Source: an uncultured Oscillospiraceae bacterium (GTDB lineage: Bacteria > Bacillota > Clostridia > Oscillospirales > Oscillospiraceae). From it: a stretch of DNA of 64,000 nucleotides. The notes under the pieces are model-generated. The model was not told the DNA's origin and made no database searches. It saw only the letters and a list, made by a program, of their open reading frames with translations. The stretch covers positions 71,851-135,850 of the forward strand of contig CAKTKC010000005.1 in NCBI GenBank assembly GCA_934569225.1. Reading direction: 5' to 3'. Below are positions 49,627 to 56,871 of the stretch, in pieces; positions within the stretch are counted from its first letter, which is position 1; every line of letters begins with the position of its first letter. Position numbers and translations under genes: made by a program.

Positions 49627-49846
49627 GGAAACTCTGACTAAATTGCCTTCGGCTGAGCAGCAGATCTTTTTCCCCAGCTGTGCGGTTTCAAAAGCGGGAA
49701 ATATAGCGCAGCCGTTGCCGGCGCAAGCCGGCTTACGGATGCGGCATACCCCCTGCGGGTACACAAAGTATTCCTCCGCTTTTGAAACCTTCATCTGGTG
49801 AAAAATCTCTCGCTGTCAGCTCTCGCCGATTTAATCAGAGCTTCCC
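49626..49846 (+). repeat. Long hairpin repeat, copy B (221 bp, with core)
   Basis: GGGAAACTCTGACTAAATTG pairs with CGATTTAATCAGAGCTTCCC, and GCGGTTTCAAAAGCGGG pairs with CCGCTTTTGAAACC. The core (~49702-49772) folds as CCGT-T-GCCGGC-GCAA-GCCGGC-TT-ACGG plus TACCC-CCTGC-GGGTA. Begins on the TAG stop of the binding-protein gene. Confidence 0.85.
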
Positions 49847-49866
49847 TGATTCCCCTGTAAAACAAC

Positions 49867-49898
49867 AGGCAGGGCAGGGCTTTTCCTCTGTCCTGCCT
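49867..49898 (+). terminator. Hairpin in the leader of the permease gene
   Basis: AGGCAGGGCAG / CTGTCCTGCCT (one G-U pair), little T-run after it. Possible attenuator between binding protein and permease; the rest of 49899-49959 only carries a GAGGT ribosome site. Confidence 0.4.
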
Positions 49899-49959
49899 TG
49901 ATGTCATTCTGCGCCCGGGGCGGGCGAAGTATCCAAATGGATTGTAGAGGTATCAAGAT

Positions 49960-50871
49960 ATGAGTTTCTTCCTATCCCTTTTGAATGCCATGCCGGGCGC
50001 GATCACCCAGGGTATGCTCTGGGGAATCATGGCCATTGGCGTGTACATCACCTACCGCATTCTGGACGTGGCCGACCTGACGGTGGACGGAAGCCTTGCC
50101 ACCGGCGGCGCGGTGTGCGTCATGCTCATGCGCGCCGGGTGGAATCCATGGGTCGCGCTGCTGTGCGCGTTCCTGGCGGGGGTCCTGGCGGGGCTGTGTA
50201 CCGGCCTGCTCCATACCCGGTGCGGAATCCCTGCCATTCTGGCTGGTATCCTTACCCAGCTGGCGCTGTACTCCGTCAATCTGCGGATCATGACCGGCAA
50301 GGCCAACCAGCCCATCGGCGTGGATAAGTACGATTTGCTGGTCTCCCAGCGGTATGTCCGGGATCTGGCGCTGAATAACCCCATTCTGCTGGTGATCCTG
50401 TTTCTGGCGGTGCTGATCGGCCTGCTGTACTGGTTCTTCGGCACCGAGTACGGAAGCTCCCTGCGGGCGACCGGCGCGAACCAGAACATGGCTCGCGCCC
50501 AGGGCATCGACACCAAGTCGGGCATCACCTTCGGGCTGATGCTGGCAAACGGTCTGGTTGCCATGGCCGGCGGCCTGCTTGCCCAGTATCAGGGCGCGGT
50601 GGACGTGAACATGGGGCGGGGCGCCATCGTCATCGGCCTTGCCGCCGTCATCATCGGCGAGGTGCTGCTGGGACGTGTGTTCCGTAATTTCGCCCTGAAG
50701 CTGGTGTCTGTCGTCATTGGCGCCGTGATTTATTACATGGTGATCCAGCTGGTTCTCCAGCTCGGACTGAACACCAATGACCTGAAGCTGCTGACGGCGC
50801 TGGTGGTGGCGCTGTTCCTGGCGGTTCCCTATTGGAAGGCCATCGTGCTTCCCAAGAAGAAGGAGGTATGA
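49960..50871 (+). CDS. ABC transporter permease (TrpY-like, BPD_transp_2 family)
   Basis: 303-residue permease with about eight membrane segments and the branched-chain/ribose-type permease pattern (TVDGSLATGGAVCVML near the N-terminus, LRATGANQNMARAQGI in the coupling loop). GAGGT precedes ATG 49960. It should form a homodimeric channel with the ATPase at 50874, served by the 48673 lipoprotein. Substrate unknown; homologous systems are linked to tryptophan or other small aromatic or nitrogenous compounds. Confidence 0.9.
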   Translation: MSFFLSLLNAMPGAITQGMLWGIMAIGVYITYRILDVADLTVDGSLATGGAVCVMLMRAGWNPWVALLCAFLAGVLAGLCTGLLHTRCGIPAILAGILTQLALYSVNLRIMTGKANQPIGVDKYDLLVSQRYVRDLALNNPILLVILFLAVLIGLLYWFFGTEYGSSLRATGANQNMARAQGIDTKSGITFGLMLANGLVAMAGGLLAQYQGAVDVNMGRGAIVIGLAAVIIGEVLLGRVFRNFALKLVSVVIGAVIYYMVIQLVLQLGLNTNDLKLLTALVVALFLAVPYWKAIVLPKKKEV

Positions 50872-50873
50872 CG

Positions 50874-51668
50874 ATGCTGGAGCTGAAAAATATCAGCAAG
50901 ACCTTCAATGCCGGAACGGTGAACCAGAAGGTAGCGCTGAACGGTCTGAATCTGACCATGAACGAGGGCGACTTCGTCACCGTCATCGGCGGCAACGGCG
51001 CGGGCAAGAGCACCATGCTCAACGCCATCGCCGGGGTGTTCCAGGTGGACACCGGAAAAATCCTCATTGACGGCGTGGACGTGACTGCCCTGCCGGAATA
51101 CAAGCGGGCGAAGTACATCGGTCGTGTGTTTCAGGATCCCATGATGGGTACTGCTGCGACCATGCAGATCGAGGAAAATCTTGCCCTGGCGGCGCGCCGG
51201 GGCAAGCCCAGAACCCTCCGTCCCGGTATCACCAAGGCGGATCGGGCGTTCTATCGGGAGCAGCTGCAAATTCTTGACCTGGGACTGGAAGACCGGATGA
51301 CCACCAAGGTCGGCCTGCTGTCCGGCGGTCAGCGTCAGGCGCTGACGCTGCTGATGGCGACCTTGCAGCAGCCGAAGCTTCTGCTTCTGGACGAGCACAC
51401 CGCAGCCCTTGACCCCAAGACCGCGGCCAAGGTGCTGGAAGCGACCCAGCGGATTGTGGAGAAGAACCACCTGACCACCATGATGATCACCCACAATATG
51501 CGTGACGCCATTTCCTACGGCAACCGCCTGATCATGATGTACGAGGGGCATGTTGTGGTGGACGTTTCCGGGGAGGAAAAGAAGAATCTGACGGTGGAGC
51601 AGCTGCTGAATCTGTTCAGCAGAGCCTCCGGCTCTGACGAAGCCGACGACAAGCTGCTGCTTTCCTGA
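50874..51668 (+). CDS. ABC transporter ATPase (TrpZ-like)
   Basis: 265-residue ATPase: Walker A GGNGAGKST, signature LSGGQRQAL, Walker B LLLLDEHTAALD (His in place of the usual Pro after the catalytic Glu) and H-loop MITHNMR. ATG 50874 lies six bases after GGAGGT. The overlapping ATG 50868 is too close to that site. Completes the three-gene transporter. Confidence 0.92.
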   Translation: MLELKNISKTFNAGTVNQKVALNGLNLTMNEGDFVTVIGGNGAGKSTMLNAIAGVFQVDTGKILIDGVDVTALPEYKRAKYIGRVFQDPMMGTAATMQIEENLALAARRGKPRTLRPGITKADRAFYREQLQILDLGLEDRMTTKVGLLSGGQRQALTLLMATLQQPKLLLLDEHTAALDPKTAAKVLEATQRIVEKNHLTTMMITHNMRDAISYGNRLIMMYEGHVVVDVSGEEKKNLTVEQLLNLFSRASGSDEADDKLLLS

Positions 51669-51679
51669 CGCATAATGAA

Positions 51680-51712
51680 CAGGGCGCGCATTTCTGCGCG
51701 CCCTGAAATTTA
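51680..51712 (+). terminator. Terminator of the TrpXYZ-like operon
   Basis: CAGGGCGCGCA / TGCGCGCCCTG with a TTTC loop; short T-rich tail. Confidence 0.7.
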
Positions 51713-51727
51713 CTGGGAGGAAGAAAC

Positions 51728-52297
51728 ATGAAGCCCAAAGAACTGCTGGAAATTCTGCCCGTGGCGGAGAAGCTGAAATGCAACACCCGGCACTGCTACA
51801 CCTCCTCCGGACGTCGGGAAAGCGTAGCAGAGCACAGCTGGCGGATTTCCCTGATGGCGATGCTGCTGACGAAGGAATTCCCGGAGGCGGACATGGACAA
51901 GGTGATCCGTATGTGCCTGATCCACGACATGGGAGAAGCCTTCACCGGGGACATCCCAACCTTTGAGAAAACCAACGCCGATACCCAGAAAGAGGATAAT
52001 ATTCTGCTGAATTGGGTGAACACGCTGCCGGAGGACGCACGGCAGGAATGGACGGCGCTGCTGACGGAAATGAACGCCATGGAGACGCAGGAAGCGAAAA
52101 TCTACAAGGCGCTGGACAAAATGGAAGCGGTGATCCAGCACAACGAGTCGGATATTTCCACCTGGCTGCCCCTTGAGTATGACTTGCAGCTGACCTACGG
52201 CGAGGAAAACGTGCAGTTTTCCCCCTACATGCAGCAGCTCAAGGCAGAGGTCAACGACTGGACGAGAGAGAAGATCGCCCGGGAGAAGCTGGAATAA
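51728..52297 (+). CDS. HD-domain phosphohydrolase (YfbR-like)
   Basis: 189-residue metal-dependent hydrolase. The HD signature is split as H in VAEHSWR, HD in LIHDMGEAF and a later Asp in ALDKMEAV, as in YfbR/HDDC2 5'-deoxynucleotidases, which remove phosphate from dNMPs. GGGAGG precedes ATG 51728. Single gene between two strong hairpins. The exact nucleotide preference cannot be read from sequence. Confidence 0.87.
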   Translation: MKPKELLEILPVAEKLKCNTRHCYTSSGRRESVAEHSWRISLMAMLLTKEFPEADMDKVIRMCLIHDMGEAFTGDIPTFEKTNADTQKEDNILLNWVNTLPEDARQEWTALLTEMNAMETQEAKIYKALDKMEAVIQHNESDISTWLPLEYDLQLTYGEENVQFSPYMQQLKAEVNDWTREKIAREKLE

Positions 52298-52325
52298 AGC
52301 GTCACAATATTATAGGGTCTATCTG

Positions 52326-52368
52326 AAAACCCTCCGTATGACGGTTCGTGCATACGGAGGGTTTTGTC
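52326..52368. terminator. Bidirectional terminator between convergent genes
   Basis: AAAACCCTCCGTATG / CATACGGAGGGTTTT with a 10-base loop, A-run and T-run flanks. Confidence 0.85.
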
Positions 52369-52378
52369 AGAAATCCGG

Positions 52379-53350
52379 TTAACGTTTGCGCCGGACGGGT
52401 TCTGCCAGCTTGCGCAGCAGGAGAACCAGCCCTGCCGCCGCCAGCAGGCAGGCACTCATGATACTGTAGGAAAAGGCGGCCAGATCGCCGTGGCGCTGGA
52501 CATAATATTCCATAAAGCCCGCGCCGCCGATGCAGACGGCGATCCCCAGCCACACCAGCACATTCCAGAACCGGAAGCCGCGGGCCTTCACCATCCGCAG
52601 GGAGAACACCACAATCACCAGCAGTAATCCCAGCGCACCCAGCACCTGCACCACGCTGACGAAGCCGTTGCTGCGGAAAAACAGCTTGTCATACCGGGTG
52701 CTGTCCAGCACGATCTGGGATACGCCGTAAAGGAGCAGGAAAATCAGCGCCGTGTCCCCATCCCTCCGCTTTTTGGGCAGGTAGAACGAAAGCAAAATCA
52801 GAAACAGCACCAGCGCTGCCATGGCCTGCAAAACAAAGGTCGCCAGACGGTACTCCGTAGCGCCGGAAACGGCGTTGGTCACGGGATAGACCCAGGGAAG
52901 TGACTGGGTGGAAGCAATGATCTGCCCACGGTCGGTGGAATTGAAGAAGCAGGCAAGCCGCCCCACGGCGATCCCGGCGCACCCGGCAACGGCCATGCAG
53001 TCCAGCATCTGAGGCAGATTCCGGTCAAAATGCAGCAGACGAATGACAACTGCCGCCAGCACACATCCGGCGAAGACGCCCAGCAGGGCGTACCCACCGG
53101 GGGAGAAGGGCTTCATGGCAGAGGCGAAGCTGTCGTAGCTGCTGGTGCGGCAGTACCAGTGAACCAGCCGGCCAAGCAGAAGGGACAGCGCGATGGCCAG
53201 AGGAACCACGCTGAAGGCGGCGACGGCGTTGCCGCCCTTTCCCAGATACAGCGACCAGAAGAAACAGATGGCGGTCAGCGTCGCCAGCGTCAGCACGATG
53301 GAGCTCCAGTAATAGATGGTCTCCCCGGAAATAAACGCGATTTTTTCCAT
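52379..53350 (-). CDS. Lgt-family (prolipoprotein diacylglyceryl transferase-like) membrane protein
   Basis: 323-residue protein with about eight membrane segments. It carries the Lgt-like segment GCAGIAVGRLACFFNSTDRG and, near the C-terminus, DSTRYDKLFFRSNGFVSVVQ, the region of Lgt that holds a catalytic Arg. The usual HGG motif before the signature is replaced by FSPGGY. It may therefore be a specialised or inactive Lgt relative rather than the housekeeping enzyme. GGAGG precedes ATG 53350, four bases after the glycosidase stop. Third gene of a cell-envelope operon. Confidence 0.75.
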   Translation of the reverse strand: MEKIAFISGETIYYWSSIVLTLATLTAICFFWSLYLGKGGNAVAAFSVVPLAIALSLLLGRLVHWYCRTSSYDSFASAMKPFSPGGYALLGVFAGCVLAAVVIRLLHFDRNLPQMLDCMAVAGCAGIAVGRLACFFNSTDRGQIIASTQSLPWVYPVTNAVSGATEYRLATFVLQAMAALVLFLILLSFYLPKKRRDGDTALIFLLLYGVSQIVLDSTRYDKLFFRSNGFVSVVQVLGALGLLLVIVVFSLRMVKARGFRFWNVLVWLGIAVCIGGAGFMEYYVQRHGDLAAFSYSIMSACLLAAAGLVLLLRKLAEPVRRKR

Positions 53351-53354
53351 ACCG

Positions 53355-54563
53355 TCAGCCTCCTTCCGGCATCGCCGTGGCGAAGTAGATGATGTCGCTG
53401 ATCTTTCGCTGCTGGCCATAGACCGGGCGGTTGATGAGCTGGTCGCCCATCACGATGGCGGCGGTCTGCCCACCGTCCAGGCAGTAGGCCATGCGGCAGC
53501 CGGTGGCGGCAATGTTCCTGGTAAAGGTCTTCACGGTGGGAATGTCCTGCCAGGGGCCTTCCGTGTTCGCCGTGGCGACGATATAGTGCAGCTCGCCCAT
53601 CTGGCACAGCGCCGCCCGGGCGTAGCCTTCCGTGATTTCGCCCACGCCGTACCAGGTGTGGTCGATCACCTCGTAATTGTCCAGCAGTACCGGGCCGAAG
53701 CCCAGGCTGAACCAGATGTCGTTCTCCGCCACATATTCCTTAGCGGCCGCCGTGGTCGTGATGTCGCCGCCGTAGGTGAAGTGGAGGTCGCCGCTGCGGT
53801 CGATATAGCAGGTCTCGGCGTAGGTGCCTTCCACCTTCCGCACCTGCCCCTGATAGACGATGATGCCGAAGTTGCGGAAATTGTAGAAATCGCCGGAGGA
53901 AGCCACCACCGCGTTGACGCTTTCCGCCATTTCCGAGGTGTAGAACTGGGTCGCCGAGCCATATTCGCCGCCGGCCAGATGCCGCCGGAACTGAGACGGA
54001 TGGTTGACCTTCACCTCGGAGAAGGTGTACACGGAACCGTCGTGAACCTCCTTCCAGGTGATGGCGAAAATGGTATCGTCCAGATAATAGTTGACAAGAC
54101 TGCCCTCAAACAGCTCCACGTTGGTGCTGAAATACAGCTTCTGCCCGTCCAGAAGAAAGGCCGCCTCATCCAGAAGCCATTGCAGGGAGGACGGGTCGTC
54201 GGTCTGACCGTAGCACTCCGGGTTCGGCTCCGGGGCGACCTGGGCATCGTCCGGAATTTCGATAATGACCTTTTCCCTCACGGGGACGGTAGCCTCAGGG
54301 ACGTTCTCCGGCGTTTGCGCGGCGGTAAGGGTATCCCGGGCGGCGTCCATTTCTGCGGAAACAAAGCCGTCAAACTGCTCCATGATCGCCATGTCTGCGG
54401 GGGCTGTCTGCGCTGCGGCTTTGGGACGGCCGATGGACTGAACCATTTTCCCCAGCAGAACGGCCGTCAGCGCCAGAGAGATCGGCACGACAATGACCCC
54501 CAGCAGGACGAAAAACGGACTGACCCGGTTCTTTTTCCGGGCAAATTTCGGTTGATATGCCAT
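53355..54563 (-). CDS. Phosphodiester glycosidase (NAGPA/DUF2233) family exoprotein
   Basis: 402-residue membrane-anchored protein with helix ~17-40 and a Pro/Glu-rich stalk (~75-110). A C-terminal NAGPA-like domain covers ~215-400 (NFRNFGIIVYQGQVRK, LGFGPVLLD, CLDGGQTAAIVM). The family cleaves phosphodiester-linked sugars, as on wall or exopolysaccharide, and DGGQ-type motifs at the end are typical. GGAGG precedes ATG 54563. Sits between a small membrane protein and an Lgt-like protein, all on one transcript. Confidence 0.85.
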   Translation of the reverse strand: MAYQPKFARKKNRVSPFFVLLGVIVVPISLALTAVLLGKMVQSIGRPKAAAQTAPADMAIMEQFDGFVSAEMDAARDTLTAAQTPENVPEATVPVREKVIIEIPDDAQVAPEPNPECYGQTDDPSSLQWLLDEAAFLLDGQKLYFSTNVELFEGSLVNYYLDDTIFAITWKEVHDGSVYTFSEVKVNHPSQFRRHLAGGEYGSATQFYTSEMAESVNAVVASSGDFYNFRNFGIIVYQGQVRKVEGTYAETCYIDRSGDLHFTYGGDITTTAAAKEYVAENDIWFSLGFGPVLLDNYEVIDHTWYGVGEITEGYARAALCQMGELHYIVATANTEGPWQDIPTVKTFTRNIAATGCRMAYCLDGGQTAAIVMGDQLINRPVYGQQRKISDIIYFATAMPEGG

Positions 54564-54574
54564 GTCCGTCCTCC

Positions 54575-55204
54575 TTACGCCACGCCGGAGATGATTTGCA
54601 GCAGCGCCTGATCCGGCACCACCCACCATGCGCCGTCCTGATAGATAAGACCCAGCGTCACATCGCGGGTGACGGTTTGGGCGTCCTCGCTCAGCGCCTG
54701 GGTCACAGCGTCGTTCAGCGCCTGATCCACCAGTTCATCCCGGTAGCTGTTATCCTCGTTGTAAATTTCCGTTTTGTCCTCTGCCGCCGCGGCTTTGGCT
54801 TCCAGCAGCGCCTTCGCCCGCTGGGGAACTGCCGCCGTCACGCCGGACACATCCAGATAGGTGACCGAGGCGTCCCGGGCGAATCCCGTGTCCGTGACCC
54901 GGCACAGCCCGGTGAATTCGTAGGAAAGGCTGTCCGTGAAGGCGTCCCAGAGAAGCCTGCTCACGGCGTCCTCCGGCTCCCCGGCGCCCAGATCCGGCTG
55001 ACCGTAGATGCAGCTCTGGGCAGTGGCATAGTCCCCGGTGCACAGGGCGTCCATCATGCGCTGTGCCTGCACCGAGGCGGCTTCGGGAGATTCCAGCATC
55101 CTCGGCTGGGCGTCCCGCGACGCGATGCTCACCGCCGCTGTTGCCACCATCAACAGGATGCCCAGAACGCCGAACAAGGCGGAAAAAATTTTGGATACTT
55201 TCAT
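54575..55204 (-). CDS. Membrane-anchored protein of unknown function
   Basis: 209-residue protein with one N-terminal helix (~4-26) and an extracellular ~180-residue domain (MMDALCTGDYATAQSCIYG, then GLIYQDGAWWVVPDQALLQ). The last motif resembles the end of small lumazine-binding/NTF2-like domains often found outside Gram-positive cells. No enzymatic motif. GAGGT precedes ATG 55204. First gene of the operon with the glycosidase and Lgt-like protein. Confidence 0.7.
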   Translation of the reverse strand: MKVSKIFSALFGVLGILLMVATAAVSIASRDAQPRMLESPEAASVQAQRMMDALCTGDYATAQSCIYGQPDLGAGEPEDAVSRLLWDAFTDSLSYEFTGLCRVTDTGFARDASVTYLDVSGVTAAVPQRAKALLEAKAAAAEDKTEIYNEDNSYRDELVDQALNDAVTQALSEDAQTVTRDVTLGLIYQDGAWWVVPDQALLQIISGVA

Positions 55205-55235
55205 ATGCACACCTCGGATTTTCCATATACCGCCT

Positions 55236-55264
55236 ATTATACAGGGCAATGGGAAGGTTGTCAA
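55236..55264 (-). promoter_or_regulatory. Consensus promoter of the envelope operon
   Basis: Minus strand TTGACA (55259-55264), 17 bases, TATAAT (55236-55241): perfect match to consensus. Confidence 0.85.
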
Positions 55265-55281
55265 TTGAACGTTGGATTAAG

Positions 55282-55318
55282 AAACCTCCCTTGAGGGCTG
55301 GCAAGGGAGGTTTTTATC
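55282..55318. terminator. Terminator after the anti-sigma gene
   Basis: AAACCTCCCTTG / CAAGGGAGGTTT with an 8-base loop and T-rich flanks on both strands. Confidence 0.75.
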
Positions 55319-55339
55319 ATAAACGGTCAAAAACGCGGA

Positions 55340-56209
55340 TCATCCGCCGAAATCGGAGCTTTTCGAGGCAATGGTAAAGCCGTTTTCGTTGTCTGCCGGG
55401 ACGAGGGTGAAGCAGATGGTGCCGATGGTATCGTCCGGGGTTCCGCTGTAAGCGTCAAAAATGACGGAAGCGCCGTTGACGCCATCCGGGTAGCAGCCGC
55501 GGAAGGAATAACCCACGTCGCCGAAGTCGGAGAGGCCGATGTAATAGTAGCCATCCTCAAAATAGAACAGGGTCTGCCCGGCGCTCACGTCCTGGATGGA
55601 GGGAGCGTAAGAAGGCATTTCCCGGCCAAGGGCAAGGCGGACGTAGGGGACAACGCTGTCCTCCAGGCTGACCTTTACCGCCTGTCCCCAGGAGGTAGTG
55701 ACCAGTTCCTGTTCGCCGCAGACGGTCATTGCTGTCCCTTCACCCGCGATTTCCGGACAGGTGAAGGAGGAGAACAGGAAATTCCGCCAGAATTCGTCGT
55801 TCAGGGAAGCATCGTCCGACCAGTCGGGCATATAGCGGCACATTTTTTCCAGAAACGCCTTGCCGGTTTCGCTCAGAGTGAAGGAATCCGCCTCCGTACT
55901 TGCCGCCGGAGATTCCGCCGAAACGTCCGGCTGGGTGAGCTGCTCGGTTCCCGCCGGCGCGGCGGGGGCGTCCTTCGACCCGGAAACGTTCAGGAAGAGA
56001 AATACCCCTCCCACAGACAGCACCAGTACCAGACATACCAGCACGACCGCAAAGCCCCAGCTCTGCTTTTTACCTTTCTTTTCGTTTTTCATAAACCTTT
56101 TTTCACCTTTCTTCTGACGGATGACGCGGTTCATTTCGCCCTCGATGCGCCGGGCGCAGTCGTCGGGCATGGCCATCCGATCGTAGACATCGATCACTTG
56201 TTTATTCAC
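55340..56209 (-). CDS. Probable anti-sigma factor (membrane protein)
   Basis: 289-residue protein. A cytoplasmic N-terminus (~1-45, with the pattern MPDDCARRIEGEMNR seen in ECF anti-sigma proteins) is followed by one membrane helix (~50-72), a Thr/Ser/Pro-rich stretch and a ~170-residue extracellular domain of unknown fold. GTG 56209 overlaps the sigma stop by four bases, the usual arrangement for a sigma/anti-sigma pair. Recognition as anti-sigma rests on position and topology rather than on a catalytic motif. Confidence 0.75.
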   Translation of the reverse strand: MNKQVIDVYDRMAMPDDCARRIEGEMNRVIRQKKGEKRFMKNEKKGKKQSWGFAVVLVCLVLVLSVGGVFLFLNVSGSKDAPAAPAGTEQLTQPDVSAESPAASTEADSFTLSETGKAFLEKMCRYMPDWSDDASLNDEFWRNFLFSSFTCPEIAGEGTAMTVCGEQELVTTSWGQAVKVSLEDSVVPYVRLALGREMPSYAPSIQDVSAGQTLFYFEDGYYYIGLSDFGDVGYSFRGCYPDGVNGASVIFDAYSGTPDDTIGTICFTLVPADNENGFTIASKSSDFGG

Positions 56210-56640
56210 GCTGCACCCTTTCTCAGCTGCCGTTCCAGCAGCCTCCGTCCCCGGGAGAGCCGGGCGGCTGCGGTGCCTTGGGGGATTTTCAGGAGGCGGG
56301 CAATTTCCCCGGTGGTAAAGTCCTCGTAATAGCGCAGGTACATGACCACCCGGTATTTGGGCGGCAGACGCAGAATGTCCTGCCGGCCCGTCTCCGCAGC
56401 GGAGAATAGCGCCTTCACGGCGCGTTCCCAGCCGCCGAAGCGGAGCAGACTGCGGCATTCGTCGGCGGTCATCTGCATGAGAAAGTCCCATTCCGTTCCC
56501 GTCGGCAGTTCTCCCGCTTCCGTCAGCTTCAGGAACACTGCCCGACTTACGTCCTCAGCCTCCTGGGGACTGCCGGTATAATTGACCGCCAGCCGGTAAA
56601 CGTCATCCCGGTAGCGATGAAATAAGCCCAGAGCGTCCAC
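56206..56640 (-). CDS. ECF-type RNA polymerase sigma factor
   Basis: 144-residue sigma factor. Region 2 is short (FHRYRDDVYRLAVNYTGSPQEAEDVSRAVFLKL) and region 4 has a clear helix-turn-helix (LPPKYRVVMYLRYYEDFTTGEIARLLKIPQGTAAARLSRGRRLL). Start is GTG 56640 with GGGAG seven bases upstream; no in-frame ATG is suitable. Slightly shorter than most ECF factors. Likely held by the anti-sigma protein and released by an envelope signal; an ECF-like promoter precedes it. Confidence 0.87.
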   Translation of the reverse strand: MDALGLFHRYRDDVYRLAVNYTGSPQEAEDVSRAVFLKLTEAGELPTGTEWDFLMQMTADECRSLLRFGGWERAVKALFSAAETGRQDILRLPPKYRVVMYLRYYEDFTTGEIARLLKIPQGTAAARLSRGRRLLERQLRKGAA

Positions 56641-56685
56641 TGCCGATCTCCCCCCAAAAAAAATCCCGTATCGAATCCTATATAC

Positions 56686-56714
56686 AATACGATTGAGACG
56701 GGCATTTTGTTGCA
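56686..56714 (-). promoter_or_regulatory. Possible ECF promoter (autoregulation)
   Basis: Minus strand TGCAAC (56709-56714), 17 bases, CGTATT (56686-56691), resembling the AAC/CGT signature of ECF promoters. No good sigma-70 promoter is seen for this gene. Confidence 0.45.
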
Positions 56715-56782
56715 CCCGGTCAAAAATTTTTTTGGATTTTTCAAAGGGAGAGGATGAGCCGCATTTCAGACCGGTTTGTTGC

Positions 56783-56812
56783 TTGACAAACATCGGCCGC
56801 AATATGTATAAT
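56783..56812 (+). promoter_or_regulatory. Promoter of the transketolase genes
   Basis: TTGACA (56783-56788), 18 bases, TATAAT (56807-56812). Confidence 0.85.
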
Positions 56813-56871
56813 ATACCCGTCTTGGTATGACTACAGATATTTCCGCATTTATATATTTCAAGGAGGATACT

